Below are positions 1-8,766 of a stretch of 64,000 nt of DNA, piece by piece. This DNA comes from Sulfurivermis sp041678005 (GTDB taxonomy: Bacteria; Pseudomonadota; Gammaproteobacteria; Thiohalomonadales; Thiohalomonadaceae). Within the stretch, counting starts at the first letter, position 1, and each line of letters starts with the position of its first letter. Location of the stretch: the NCBI GenBank assembly GCA_041678005.1, contig JBAYOW010000009.1:8653-72652 (forward strand), written 5' to 3'. The translations under genes were made by a program, and so were the position numbers. The notes under the pieces were generated by a model. That model ran no database searches. It was given only the letters and a program-made list of their open reading frames with translations, and was not told the DNA's origin.

Positions 1-140
1 CCATGCCCAGGCAGATCAATGATGTGCAGGCGGTAGTGTGCGGACAGGTGCGGCACCAGGCTACGAAAAATTCCGCCATGCATGCCCCAGCCGTGAATCA
101 ACAGCAGTTCTGGGCCCTCGCCAGTGCGCTCGACGTACAT
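1..140 (-). CDS. bioH: Pimeloyl-ACP methyl ester carboxylesterase BioH (N-terminal part)
   Basis: Only the first 46 codons lie in the window; the gene continues beyond the left edge. The protein starts MYVERTGEGPELLLIHGWGM, and the HGWGMH oxyanion-hole segment is typical of BioH-type alpha/beta hydrolases. Its ATG shares one base with the bioF stop (TGATG), so translation is probably coupled. BioH cleaves the methyl ester of pimeloyl-ACP to give the precursor used by BioF. The call rests on the motif plus its position after bioB-bioF. The catalytic serine and histidine are outside the window. Confidence 0.85.
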   Translation of the reverse strand, partial: MYVERTGEGPELLLIHGWGMHGGIFRSLVPHLSAHYRLHIIDLPGH

Positions 141-1318
141 CAGATACTTTCACGCAATAAGGGTACGGCGATGCGCTCCAGGGTCTGCAACAAGGTATCA
201 ACCTGTGCGGCGGTATGTGCAGCCGAGAAGGTGATGCGCAGGCGGGCAGTGCCCTCAGCTACAGTCGGTGGGCGAATGGCGCTGATCAATATTCCTGCGG
301 CAAGTAATGCCTCGGCGAGTGCTACAGCAGCACCGGCCTCACCGATCATCATGGGTTGTATAGCAGTATTGGAGTCGAGCAGCGACAGTCCCAATTGTTT
401 GGCACCGCTGCGGAAGCGGGCCACCAGTTCTGCCAGGTGAGCGCGGCGTGTGGCACCTTCACTGGATTGGATAAGTCGCAGAGCGGCACGACTGGCCTCG
501 GCTATTGCCGGCGGCATGGCGGTGGTGTAGATATAAGGGCGAGCCTGCTGGATCAAGCTTTCGATAAATATCTCATCGGCGGCAACGAAGGCGCCAAAAC
601 TGCCAAAGCCCTTGCCCAGTGTACCGACCAGCAAGGGCACTTGTGCGGCAGTCAGGCCACAGACCTCCATTGAACCACGGCCATGCTCACCGATGACGCC
701 CAGGCCGTGCGCATCATCCACCAGCAGCCAGGCCTGATGTTGTTGGCTGCACTCCACCAGTGCGGGTAGCGGCGCGAGATCGCCGTCCATGCTAAATACG
801 CCATCGCTAATGATCATTTTGCGCTTGCCTTTGCTTGCACTCAGTTGAGCTGTCAGGGTGCTGGTATCGGCATGTGGGAAGCGTTGCAGGCGGGCGCGCG
901 AGAGCAGGCCGGCATCGAGTAGCGATGCATGATTCAGGCGATCTTCAAAAACAGCATCACCAGCACCACACAAGGCGGTTACTGCACCCAGATTGGCCAT
1001 GTAGCCAGTCGAGAAAAGCAGCGCACGGGAATAGCCAGTGAACTCAGCCAGCTCTTCTTCGAGCTGATGGTGTGGCCGCAGATGACCGCTGACCAGATGG
1101 GCCGCCGCTGCGCCAGCTCCATAGGTTTCCGCCCCTTTCTTAAGCGCGGCGATGAGCTGTGGATGATTGGCCAGACCCAGATAATCATTGCTGCAAAAAG
1201 ATAGTAGCTTCCGGCCATCAACCACCACCTCGGTGCCCTGCGCCGAGTCGAGCACACGACGTGTGCGGTACAGCTGTGCTTGTCGGCGTTGGGCTAAATT
1301 TTGTGTCAACACATGCAT
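140..1318 (-). CDS. bioF: 8-amino-7-oxononanoate synthase BioF
   Basis: This PLP-dependent enzyme condenses pimeloyl-ACP (or -CoA) with L-alanine in biotin synthesis. At 392 residues it has the usual length for the alpha-oxoamine synthase family. The PLP lysine is Lys236 in TLGKGFGSFG, and the DDAHGLG motif near residue 201 contains the aspartate that contacts the PLP ring. The N-terminal FCSNDYLGLA segment is also characteristic. It lies 21 bp after bioB and overlaps bioH by one base, so the three form a biotin operon read on the minus strand. Confidence 0.96.
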   Translation of the reverse strand: MHVLTQNLAQRRQAQLYRTRRVLDSAQGTEVVVDGRKLLSFCSNDYLGLANHPQLIAALKKGAETYGAGAAAAHLVSGHLRPHHQLEEELAEFTGYSRALLFSTGYMANLGAVTALCGAGDAVFEDRLNHASLLDAGLLSRARLQRFPHADTSTLTAQLSASKGKRKMIISDGVFSMDGDLAPLPALVECSQQHQAWLLVDDAHGLGVIGEHGRGSMEVCGLTAAQVPLLVGTLGKGFGSFGAFVAADEIFIESLIQQARPYIYTTAMPPAIAEASRAALRLIQSSEGATRRAHLAELVARFRSGAKQLGLSLLDSNTAIQPMMIGEAGAAVALAEALLAAGILISAIRPPTVAEGTARLRITFSAAHTAAQVDTLLQTLERIAVPLLRESI

Positions 1319-1339
1319 GTCAGATGGTAACGGTGGATA

Positions 1340-2365
1340 TTATGCGGCAGGCGTTAAATCGAGCCGGCGGAATAATTCGCGGTCATGACTGACAGTGGCG
1401 TTGGCAGTGGTGAGCAGTTGTTCGCCGTAAAAAATAGAGTTGGCACCGGCGAGGAAGCAAAGTGCCTGCGCCTCATCGTGCATGTCCTGGCGTCCGGCGG
1501 AAAGTCTTACAAACGACTGCGGCATCAGGATACGCGCCACGGCTATAGTGCGAATAAAGTCAAAGATATCGAGAGCAGGGCTATCTGCAAGAGGTGTACC
1601 GGGGATTTTTACCAGCAGGTTGATCGGTACACTTTGCGGATGTTCAGGCAGATTGGCCAGCTCGGCCAGCAGGGCGGCACGATCTTGCTTTGATTCGCCC
1701 ATGCCGAGAATGCCGCCGGTGCAGACGTTGATGCCAGCCTTGCGTACCTCGGCCAGGGTGTCGAGGCGGTCGTCGTAGCTGCGGGTGGTAACTACCTTGT
1801 CGTAGTATGCACGCGAGGTGTCGAGATTGTGATTGTAGTAATCCAACCCGGCCTCTTTGAGTTTGCTGACCTGTTCTGGCTTGAGCATGCCGAGGGTGAC
1901 GCAGGTTTCCAGTCCCAGTGCCTTGACTTCGCGGATCATTTCCAGCGCCAGCTCGAGCTCCTCGTCGCGTGGATTGCGCCAGGCTGCGCCCATGCAGAAG
2001 CGTGTGGCGCCGCCAGCCTTGGCCTTGCTCGCCTCGGCGAGGACGGTTTCTAGCTGCAACATGGCATCGCGTCCACTCAGCGCAGATTTAAGTTGTTGCC
2101 CGGTGGCGGCGTCCAGTTTGGCCTTTTTTTCATGATGGGCGCTTTGTGAGCAGTAACCACAATTCTCCGCACAACCGCCGGTCTTGATATTGAGCAGGCT
2201 GGAGGCCTGTATTACGGAAGGGTCAAAGTGCTGGCGATGAACTTGCTGCGCCTGAAAAATCAGTTCCATGAATGGTGTGTCGAGCAGGGATTCCACCTCG
2301 GTTACGTCCCAGTTGTGGCGTAATTGAGGACGAGACTGAGCCGGGCTTGGACTGGGCTGAAGCAT
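1340..2365 (-). CDS. bioB: Biotin synthase BioB (radical SAM)
   Basis: BioB inserts sulfur into dethiobiotin, the last step of biotin synthesis. The radical-SAM cluster motif CxxxCxxC is visible as Cys65, Cys69 and Cys72 in GGCAENCGYC. The length of 341 residues is normal. A GGAG ribosome-binding site lies about 7 bases before the ATG. bioB is first in the operon and is divergent from comF across about 180 bp. I see no convincing BirA operator in that gap. bioA, bioC and bioD are not within the window. Confidence 0.97.
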   Translation of the reverse strand: MLQPSPSPAQSRPQLRHNWDVTEVESLLDTPFMELIFQAQQVHRQHFDPSVIQASSLLNIKTGGCAENCGYCSQSAHHEKKAKLDAATGQQLKSALSGRDAMLQLETVLAEASKAKAGGATRFCMGAAWRNPRDEELELALEMIREVKALGLETCVTLGMLKPEQVSKLKEAGLDYYNHNLDTSRAYYDKVVTTRSYDDRLDTLAEVRKAGINVCTGGILGMGESKQDRAALLAELANLPEHPQSVPINLLVKIPGTPLADSPALDIFDFIRTIAVARILMPQSFVRLSAGRQDMHDEAQALCFLAGANSIFYGEQLLTTANATVSHDRELFRRLDLTPAA

Positions 2366-2545
2366 TGGTTTCTCCAGTTATAATCATGCTGTAAAAAGGG
2401 CTAGCCTGCAGATCACTTAAAAAATGAAATGCTTGCTTATATTCATTAGCACGGCGCGGGCTTGGCTTCTGCACCATCATCTGTGCTGACTGATGGAGCA
2501 TGCGGGCTAGCGCGGCAGTATTCCCAGCTGTTGAGGACTTGTCAA

Positions 2546-3268
2546 ATGAAATGGAGTTCATGGGTTGACAATCGCTTACAAAACATACAATCGGCCTTGT
2601 TACCGTGGCATTGTCTGTTATGTGGTGCGCCAGGGGCGGATGGCATGGATCTCTGCCCTAGTTGCTACTCGGCCTTACCCTGGAACAGGACGGCCTGCCT
2701 GCGTTGCGCCACGCCGCTGTCTGGCTCGCAAGGCTTGGTGTGTGGTTATTGTCTGCGCAAGCCGCCGGCTTTTGATGCTAGCTTGACACCACTGCGCTAT
2801 CAGGCGCCGGTGGACTGGCTGATCCAGGCCTTTAAGTTCAATCAGCGGCTGCCGCAGGGTCGCCTGCTGGGGCAGTTGCTGGCTCGCTATCTGGCCGGGC
2901 AGGTGGATGAGTTGCCGGAGCTCATCGTGCCTGTGCCACTGCATAGTCAGCGCCTGCGCGAGCGCGGCTATAACCAGGCGTTGGAGCTGGCAAGGCCGCT
3001 TGCACGTCAGCTAGGGCTTGTGTGTGCGCCTGACTTGGTGCGGCGTACACGTGCCACGGCGATACAGTCCTTGCTGGCCGCCAGGCAACGGCGGCAGAAT
3101 GTGCGTGGTGCTTTTGAGTTACTGCGCCCCTTGTCGGCACGGCATGTGGCCATAGTGGACGATGTCATCGCTACCGGCTCAACCGTAGGCGAGCTGGCGC
3201 GGGTGCTGCGTCGTGGTGGGGCCGAACGGATTGAGGTCTGGGCAGTGGCGCATGCGATTGGCAACTAG
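2546..3268 (+). CDS. comF: ComF family phosphoribosyltransferase-like protein
   Basis: The protein has 240 residues. The N-terminal half carries cysteine pairs (CLLCG, CPSCY, CLRC, CGYC) that look like a zinc-binding domain. The C-terminal half is a type I phosphoribosyltransferase fold with the PRPP-loop motif VDDVIATGSTVGEL. The family is related to ComF and GntX; ComF is needed for DNA uptake in transformable bacteria. In-frame starts exist upstream to 2462, but the ATG at 2546 has GAGGA 8 bases upstream and was chosen. Next to the bio operon is a common position in gammaproteobacteria. Confidence 0.88.
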   Translation: MKWSSWVDNRLQNIQSALLPWHCLLCGAPGADGMDLCPSCYSALPWNRTACLRCATPLSGSQGLVCGYCLRKPPAFDASLTPLRYQAPVDWLIQAFKFNQRLPQGRLLGQLLARYLAGQVDELPELIVPVPLHSQRLRERGYNQALELARPLARQLGLVCAPDLVRRTRATAIQSLLAARQRRQNVRGAFELLRPLSARHVAIVDDVIATGSTVGELARVLRRGGAERIEVWAVAHAIGN

Positions 3269-3281
3269 TCCGCATATCACA

Positions 3282-3782
3282 CAGGGCAAGATCATGCTTT
3301 TTAATATGAGGATCAAAGTCAGGTAGGGCGGATATTCATGCCCGCGTTTGTGTCATCCGGCAATGCTGTGGTGTGGTTTTTTTACGTTGGTGTTGGTGGC
3401 GTACCCGTGTGTTTTTGTATGGGGACATGGCTTTGTATGGGCATATGGTTCCGCGCGGGCATAAATGCCCGCCCTTGGTTAAATGCGGTACGGTCAGGTA
3501 GGGTGCAATAACCAACTGGCATTGCGCCGGATGTACGAAGCCTGCACCTATCCCGTCATTCCCGCAGACTGTTATTACCCTCTCCCCCAACCCCTCTCCC
3601 GCAAGCGGGAGAGGGGAGCTTTGTAGCGCCGGATGCTGCAACTCCTCCAGTTGATATCGGTGTCTATTATGAGATTAAGCCATCAAGCAAGCGTTCGATT
3701 CAGAACCGTTATTCCCGCGCAGGCGGGAATCCAGGAGGAACTTCTTTTTGGTTAAAAAGTAATCAAGTATGATTTTGCCCTG
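3282..3782 (+). mobile_element. MITE-like intergenic element, copy 1 (long form with nested insert)
   Basis: This fills the gene-free gap between comF and the iron transporter. The left end reads CAGGGCAAGATCATGCTT and the right end AAGTATGATTTTGCCCTG, which are inverted repeats matching at 16 of 18 positions. The interior matches copies at 8313-8692 and 18629-18931. It contains a 12-bp-stem palindrome (3591-3616) and a 20-bp ATTCCC-N8-GGGAAT motif (3711-3730) of the same form as the neisserial dRS3 repeat. No target duplication is visible at this copy. No credible protein is encoded, so it would need transposase supplied in trans. Confidence 0.75.
3325..3475. repeat. Nested inverted-repeat insert inside MITE copy 1
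   Basis: The segment is bounded by complex inverted ends: AGGGCGG (3325-3331) plus ATGCCCGCG (3338-3346) pair with CGCGGGCAT (3454-3462) and CCGCCCT (3469-3475). The other two element copies have a short different sequence here, so this looks like a secondary insertion or exchanged module. It has no coding potential that I can see. Confidence 0.55.
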
Positions 3783-3795
3783 CTGTTCATGCCGC

Positions 3796-3824
3796 TTGAC
3801 ATGGTAATGAGAATTGTTATTAAT
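3796..3824 (+). promoter_or_regulatory. Fur-box-overlapped promoter of the iron transporter
   Basis: TTGACA (3796-3801) is followed after 16 bases by TATTAA (3818-3823), a good sigma-70 pair. Positions 3803-3821 match the 19-bp Fur consensus at 14 of 19 bases and cover the spacer and -10 element. Fur with iron would block this promoter. The site lies about 45 bases before the binding-protein gene, which fits the iron function of the operon. Confidence 0.7.
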
Positions 3825-3866
3825 TAGCTTTTTTGTTAAAGTTGAGTACTTTTATCTGGAGTTGTC

Positions 3867-4898
3867 ATGAAATTTTTCCGTCCCTGCCTGTCTTCTCTCG
3901 CTGCCTTATTCGTCTTTGTTGCGGCCTCTGCTTCTGCGCTCGCGGCTGGTGAGGTTAATCTTTATTCTGCCCGGCAGGAGGTTTTGATCAGGCCTTTGCT
4001 CGACAGGTTTAGCGCCGAGACGGGAGTTAAGGTCAATCTGGTTTCAGCCAAGGCGGATGCCTTGTTGCAGCGCTTGAAAAGTGAAGGGCGCAATAGTCCG
4101 GCTGATGTGTTGTTGACGGTCGATGCCGGTAATCTGCATGCAGCAAAGGCGGCCGGTGTCTTGCAGCCCATATCGTCCCAGGTGTTGGAGGAGATAATTC
4201 CGGCTTTCCTGCGCGACCCGGATGGCCATTGGTTTAGCTTGTCGCTGCGTGCCCGGACGATTATGTATGTCAAGGACAAGGTATCGCCAGATGAGTTGTC
4301 CAGCTATGAGGCGCTGGCCGATGAGAAATGGCGGGGACGCATTTGTATCCGCTCTTATGAACATGTTTATAACCAGTCATTGCTGGCCTCAATGATCGCT
4401 ACCTTGGGTGAGCAGGCCACCGAGGAATGGGCGCGTAAATTTGTTGACAATTTTGCCCGCAAGCCGCAGGGCGGAGATCGTGATCAGATCAAGGCAGCGG
4501 CAGCAGGGATGTGTGATATTGCTATTGCCAACACCTATTATCTGGCACAGATGATGACCTCACAGAAAAGTTATGAAAAAGAAGCTGCAGCCAAATTAGC
4601 GGTGTTCTGGCCTAATCAGGCAGATCGAGGCACTCATGTGAATGTCAGTGGCGTGGGCATCACGGCGGCCGCGCCGCACCGTGAGAATGCGCTGCGATTG
4701 CTTGAGTTTCTCCTTGGTGAGGAGGCACAACATTGGTATGCCGACGCCAATCAGGAATATCCAGTGCGCAAGGGTGTGTCCCTGAGTGCGGTCTTGCAGA
4801 GCTTTGGTGAGTTTCGTGCTGACGAGCTGAATCTGGCGCGGCTGGGTGAAAACAATGCCGCTGCAGTGCGCTTGCTTGACCGTGTGGGTTGGCGGTGA
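3867..4898 (+). CDS. fbpA: Iron(III) ABC transporter periplasmic binding protein (FbpA/FutA-like)
   Basis: This is a periplasmic ferric-iron binding protein that hands iron to the inner-membrane permease encoded next to it. A signal peptide covers about residues 1-27 and the mature part begins GEVNLYSARQ, typical of the FbpA/IdiA class. The paired tyrosines Tyr224-Tyr225 in ANTYYLAQ match the iron-ligand tyrosines of the family. The length (343 residues) is normal. It is first in a three-gene transporter operon and sits behind a Fur-box promoter. The exact ligand state (bare ferric iron or chelate) cannot be read from sequence. Confidence 0.9.
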   Translation: MKFFRPCLSSLAALFVFVAASASALAAGEVNLYSARQEVLIRPLLDRFSAETGVKVNLVSAKADALLQRLKSEGRNSPADVLLTVDAGNLHAAKAAGVLQPISSQVLEEIIPAFLRDPDGHWFSLSLRARTIMYVKDKVSPDELSSYEALADEKWRGRICIRSYEHVYNQSLLASMIATLGEQATEEWARKFVDNFARKPQGGDRDQIKAAAAGMCDIAIANTYYLAQMMTSQKSYEKEAAAKLAVFWPNQADRGTHVNVSGVGITAAAPHRENALRLLEFLLGEEAQHWYADANQEYPVRKGVSLSAVLQSFGEFRADELNLARLGENNAAAVRLLDRVGWR

Positions 4899-4962
4899 AG
4901 TTGATTTTAGCAAAGCAAGCTTGGCCGGACTATTCGTTCTGTAGCGTGCGCGGTTTGAACTC

Positions 4963-6672
4963 ATGACGGTAAGTCTGCTTGCCGCCCCTCAATCTTCCTC
5001 ACAGCGAGTTGACCTTTGGCGCGGCGGGGTAGTGCTGACTGCCCTGCTGCTGGCCTTGCCGGTGATCGTGATCTTCAGTTTTATCTTTGTGCCAGCCGGT
5101 GAGGTGTGGCTGCATTTGCAGCAGACCGTGCTGGGCGAGTATGTCAGCAACTCGCTGTGGTTGATGCTGGGGGTGGGGATCGGTGTATTGGCGATAGGCA
5201 TCCCGGCTGCCTGGATGGTCAGCTTGTGCGAATTTCCTGGGCGGCAATTTTTTAGTTGGGCATTGTTGCTGCCGCTGGCAATGCCAGCCTACATCATTGC
5301 CTATACCTATACCGGTATGCTGGATTTTGCCGGCCCGGTGCAGAGTTTGTTGCGTAGCAGTTTTGGCTGGGAGTATGGGGATTATTGGTTTCCCGAACTG
5401 CGTTCTCTGCCAGGTGCGATCAGCATGCTATCACTGGTGCTCTATCCTTATGTATATCTACTCTCGCGTGCTGCTTTTCTAGAACAGTCGATTTGTGTGC
5501 TGGAGGTCTCTCGCACACTGGGTACCGGGCCATGGCGGGGTTTTTTTCGCGTGGCATTGCCATTGGCGCGACCGGCTATTATCACTGGTCTGTCGCTGGC
5601 GCTGATGGAGACCTTGGCCGATTATGGCACTGCGCAATATTTCGGTTTGACTACGTTCACTACCGGCATCTTTCGCACCTGGTTTGGCCTTGGCGATCCG
5701 GCGGCAGCGGCGCAGTTATCCGCGGTATTGCTGGGCTTTGTCTTTGTGTTGATCATGCTTGAGCGCTGGTCGAGGCGGCGGGCGCGTTTTCACCACACCA
5801 GTACACGCTATTCACATTTACCGCGTTATGATTTGCGTGGCTGGCGGCGAACTGGTGCCATCGTCGGTTGCAGCATTCCACTGTTGTTTGGTTTTTTATT
5901 GCCTGCGCTACAGCTAGCTTACTGGGCCTGGGAGACCACTGGCGAGTGGCTGCGGGCTGATTTTTTTGTCTTGCTTGCCAATAGTCTTTGGGTGGCGGCG
6001 ATCACGGCAGTGCTGGCCGTGGCGCTGGCATTGTTCATGGCCTATGGCCGTCGCCTGCGTCCGGCTCGCTCGGTACGTTTTGCTGTGCGCCTTGCGGGAC
6101 TTGGTTATGCAATACCAGGGACGGTGATCGCCATTGGCGTGATCCTGCCTTTTGCCTGGTTGGATAATTCCTTTGATACATTCATGCGCCGGCAGTTTGA
6201 TATTTCAACCGGACTGATACTTTCTGGCACGCTGGCGGCGCTGATCTTCGCCTATTGCGTGCGTTTTCTTGCCGTGTCACTTAACACCGTCGAGGCGGGA
6301 CTTGGCAAGATCAAGCCTTCCATGGACGATGCCGCGCGTTCATTGGGTCTGTCGCCGCTGCGGGTGTTGCGCGAGGTGCATATGCCTATCATGCGCGGTT
6401 CCTTGTTGACGGCGTTGTTGCTGGTCTTTGTCGATACCTTGAAGGAGTTACCAGCCACCTTGATCCTGCGCCCATTTAACTTCAATACCCTTGCCGTGCG
6501 GGCCTTCGAGCTGGCTTCAGATGAACAATTAGCTAGTTCTGCCAGTGCTGCACTGGCGATCGTGCTGGCAGGTATTGTGCCAGTCATCCTGCTCTCGCGT
6601 ACCATAGGGCGTTCACGGCCGGGCATGAAGACAGCGGTCAATAAATGTAGGCCAGCGAAGCTGGCTGAATGA
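4963..6672 (+). CDS. fbpB: Iron(III) ABC transporter fused permease (FbpB-like)
   Basis: This inner-membrane permease has 569 residues and contains two tandem BPD-type permease modules, so one chain provides both halves of the channel. Hydrophobic segments run through both halves. The EAA-loop region is seen in the first half (EVSRTLGTGPWRGFFRVALP) and in the second (DDAARSLGLSPLRVLREVHM). Fused permeases of this length are standard for ferric-iron importers. It follows the binding protein by 64 bp and precedes the ATPase by about 24 bp. Confidence 0.92.
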   Translation: MTVSLLAAPQSSSQRVDLWRGGVVLTALLLALPVIVIFSFIFVPAGEVWLHLQQTVLGEYVSNSLWLMLGVGIGVLAIGIPAAWMVSLCEFPGRQFFSWALLLPLAMPAYIIAYTYTGMLDFAGPVQSLLRSSFGWEYGDYWFPELRSLPGAISMLSLVLYPYVYLLSRAAFLEQSICVLEVSRTLGTGPWRGFFRVALPLARPAIITGLSLALMETLADYGTAQYFGLTTFTTGIFRTWFGLGDPAAAAQLSAVLLGFVFVLIMLERWSRRRARFHHTSTRYSHLPRYDLRGWRRTGAIVGCSIPLLFGFLLPALQLAYWAWETTGEWLRADFFVLLANSLWVAAITAVLAVALALFMAYGRRLRPARSVRFAVRLAGLGYAIPGTVIAIGVILPFAWLDNSFDTFMRRQFDISTGLILSGTLAALIFAYCVRFLAVSLNTVEAGLGKIKPSMDDAARSLGLSPLRVLREVHMPIMRGSLLTALLLVFVDTLKELPATLILRPFNFNTLAVRAFELASDEQLASSASAALAIVLAGIVPVILLSRTIGRSRPGMKTAVNKCRPAKLAE

Positions 6673-6696
6673 GCAAATGAGTTGTGGACGAGGGTG

Positions 6697-7746
6697 ATGA
6701 ATAAACTGCTGGAAGTGCTGGGCATCGATGTAGGATATGGCGACGAACTCTTCGTCTTTGCTGCCAGCCTCCATCTTGCCAAGGGGGAGATCGGTTGCCT
6801 GCTGGGCCCGAGTGGTTGTGGCAAAACCACTTTACTGCGCGCTATTGCCGGCTTTGAACCAGTGCGTCGAGGTTGTATCCGCCTGGCTGGTAAGGAGGTT
6901 AGCAGTGTTGTCGGTACAGTACCGCCGGAGCGGCGGCAGGTAGGCATGGTGTTTCAGGACTTTGCCTTGTTCCCCCATCTTTCTGTGGCAGATAATATCG
7001 CCTTTGGTATTCACCATTGGCCTGCCAGCAAGCGCCGTGCGCGGGTGAATGAATTACTGCAATTGGTAGGTCTGCCAAATTACGGTGCCAATTATCCCCA
7101 TGCCCTTTCCGGTGGTCAGCAACAGCGTGTCGCTCTGGCGCGAGCGATGGCACCCAAACCGCGCCTGTTGTTGCTCGATGAGCCATTTTCCAGTCTGGAT
7201 GTTGAATTGCGTGAGGTACTGGCGCGTGAGGTGCGTCGTATTCTCAGTCATGAGGAGATTACCGGGCTGCTGGTCACGCATGATCAAAATGAGGCCTTTG
7301 CCACTGCTGACCGTATTGCCGTCATGCAGGCCGGTCATATTCTGCAATGCGACACGCCTTACAATCTTTATCATCAGCCGAGCAATCGCCAGGTAGCGGA
7401 TTTTATCGGCCAGGGTGTCTTGCTGCCGGCGAGGGTGAGTGGTAGCTCAGAGCTGGACACCCCACTTGGCCGGTTAACAGGTGAGCTGCCTGAGGGGCTG
7501 GTAACGGGTAGTTTGGTGGATGTGTTGGTGCGGCCCGATGATCTATTGATTGACCCAGCCTGCTCCTTGCAGGCCGAGGTTATAGATAAAGTTTTTCGTG
7601 GTGCAATGTTTCTCTACACCTTGCGTCTGCCGGATGGTCACAAGCTTCTCTGTCAGGCGCATAGCCATGCCGACAGGGAGATTGGCTCGCAGATCGGTTT
7701 ACGACCTGATTTCGATCATTTGGTCGTTTTTCCGCGAGATGCTTGA
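6697..7746 (+). CDS. fbpC: Iron(III) ABC transporter ATP-binding protein (FbpC-like)
   Basis: This is the ATPase of the iron importer. Walker A is GPSGCGKTT near residue 40, the signature is LSGGQQQRVALARAM, Walker B is LLLLDEPFSSLD, and the H-loop is VTHDQNEA. The C-terminal third resembles the TOBE domain of the FbpC/PotA group. An in-frame TTG at 6682 is an alternative start. The ATG at 6697 was preferred because the protein then begins MNKLLEVLGI like relatives, although the ribosome-binding site is weak. Its stop overlaps the start of the next gene (TGATG). Confidence 0.9.
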   Translation: MNKLLEVLGIDVGYGDELFVFAASLHLAKGEIGCLLGPSGCGKTTLLRAIAGFEPVRRGCIRLAGKEVSSVVGTVPPERRQVGMVFQDFALFPHLSVADNIAFGIHHWPASKRRARVNELLQLVGLPNYGANYPHALSGGQQQRVALARAMAPKPRLLLLDEPFSSLDVELREVLAREVRRILSHEEITGLLVTHDQNEAFATADRIAVMQAGHILQCDTPYNLYHQPSNRQVADFIGQGVLLPARVSGSSELDTPLGRLTGELPEGLVTGSLVDVLVRPDDLLIDPACSLQAEVIDKVFRGAMFLYTLRLPDGHKLLCQAHSHADREIGSQIGLRPDFDHLVVFPRDA

Positions 7747-8258
7747 TGGCTATACGACGATCCAAACCAGGTAAGTGGCTTAGCCCGCGCCGCTTCTGGC
7801 ATTTGGTAGTGGAAGCTGCGTTGATTCTGGTGCTGCTGTTGGTGCTTGAGGCATGGCTTACGCGTGATGCAGCTCACGGCACCGCACCTGAGATCAGCGC
7901 GATTGCAATCACGCCGCAGGCAACTGTCGATGGTGCAAGATTGGTATATTTCTGGGGCACCTGGTGTCCGGTCTGTCGTGCCCAGCAAGGCGCAATCAAT
8001 ACCCTGGTTAAGGATACGCCTTTACTGAGTGTCGCCATGCAGTCAGGTGATATGCATGAGGTCGAGAGTTATCTGCAGGAACACCAATTACACTGGCCGA
8101 CTGTCGCGGATGAGCATGGCGAGATCGCGCGGCAATGGGGTGTGCGTGGTGTGCCTGCCATCTTCGTCATCGATCGGCAGAATGAAATACGTTTTGTTAC
8201 GCGTGGCTATACCAGTGCCTGGGGCTTGCGCCTGCGGTTGTGGTGGGCTGGTCGATAG
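7746..8258 (+). CDS. Membrane-anchored thioredoxin-like disulfide oxidoreductase
   Basis: The protein has 170 residues with one N-terminal membrane segment (about residues 20-37) followed by a thioredoxin fold facing the periplasm. The active site is WCPVC (Cys74, Cys77), and the cis-proline motif RGVPAIFVI is present. It resembles TlpA- and ScsD-type proteins. Its ATG shares one base with the stop of the iron ATPase, so it is probably co-translated with the transporter. A role in reducing periplasmic thiols linked to iron uptake is only an inference. Confidence 0.85.
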   Translation: MAIRRSKPGKWLSPRRFWHLVVEAALILVLLLVLEAWLTRDAAHGTAPEISAIAITPQATVDGARLVYFWGTWCPVCRAQQGAINTLVKDTPLLSVAMQSGDMHEVESYLQEHQLHWPTVADEHGEIARQWGVRGVPAIFVIDRQNEIRFVTRGYTSAWGLRLRLWWAGR

Positions 8259-8312
8259 ACAGGTGTTGCCAGTTTAGGAAGCTCTTCCTTTATCGGGCTT
8301 ATCGCTATTTGA

Positions 8313-8692
8313 ACAGGGCAAGTTCATGCTTTTTAGTATGATAATCAAAGTTACTGAATAGCATTAGTGCTATGCGGATTTACGAAATAGAGGTTTGTGG
8401 CTAAGGACAAACAAGGGCGCAATAACCGATGGGTATTGCACCGGATGTAGAAGACCTGCACCTATCCCGTCATTCCCGCAGGCTGTTCACCCTCTCCCCC
8501 AGCACCTCTCCCGCAAGCGGGAGAGGGGAGCTTTAGCGCCGGATGCTGCAACTCCTCTAGCTGATGTCGGTGTCTATAGTGACGCTCAGCCATTAAGCAA
8601 GCACACAACTCAGAAGCGTCATTCCCGCGCAGACAGGAATCCAGGAGGAACTGGTTTTTGCTTAAAAAGTAATCAAGTATGATTTTGCCCTG
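8313..8692 (+). mobile_element. MITE-like intergenic element, copy 2, with perfect 9-bp target duplication
   Basis: The element starts near CAGGGCAAGTTCATGCTT and ends AAGTATGATTTTGCCCTG. It is flanked by identical 9-bp direct repeats GCTATTTGA at 8304-8312 and 8693-8701, the hallmark of transposition. The interior matches copy 1 (without the nested insert), including the palindrome around 8505-8528 and a degenerate ATTCCC-N8-GGAAT motif (8621-8640). It occupies the gap between the thioredoxin gene and ubiC. No protein of its own is visible. Confidence 0.82.
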
Positions 8693-8766
8693 GCTATTTG
8701 AGGAAACGAGACAACAAATAGTGGTGCACATTGTGCGCCCTGCGCAAAACCGTGAGTTGCTTTTGT

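Noticed and set aside
2223..2561. 112-residue open frame overlapping the start of bioB
   Set aside because: It shares sequence with bioB in another frame, has no recognisable domain, and lies in the intergenic region where bioB and comF start.
3541..3640. CRISPR-like spacing of palindromes in the intergenic repeats
   Set aside because: The palindromes are single per element and differ from each other. There is no regular repeat-spacer pattern and no cas gene.
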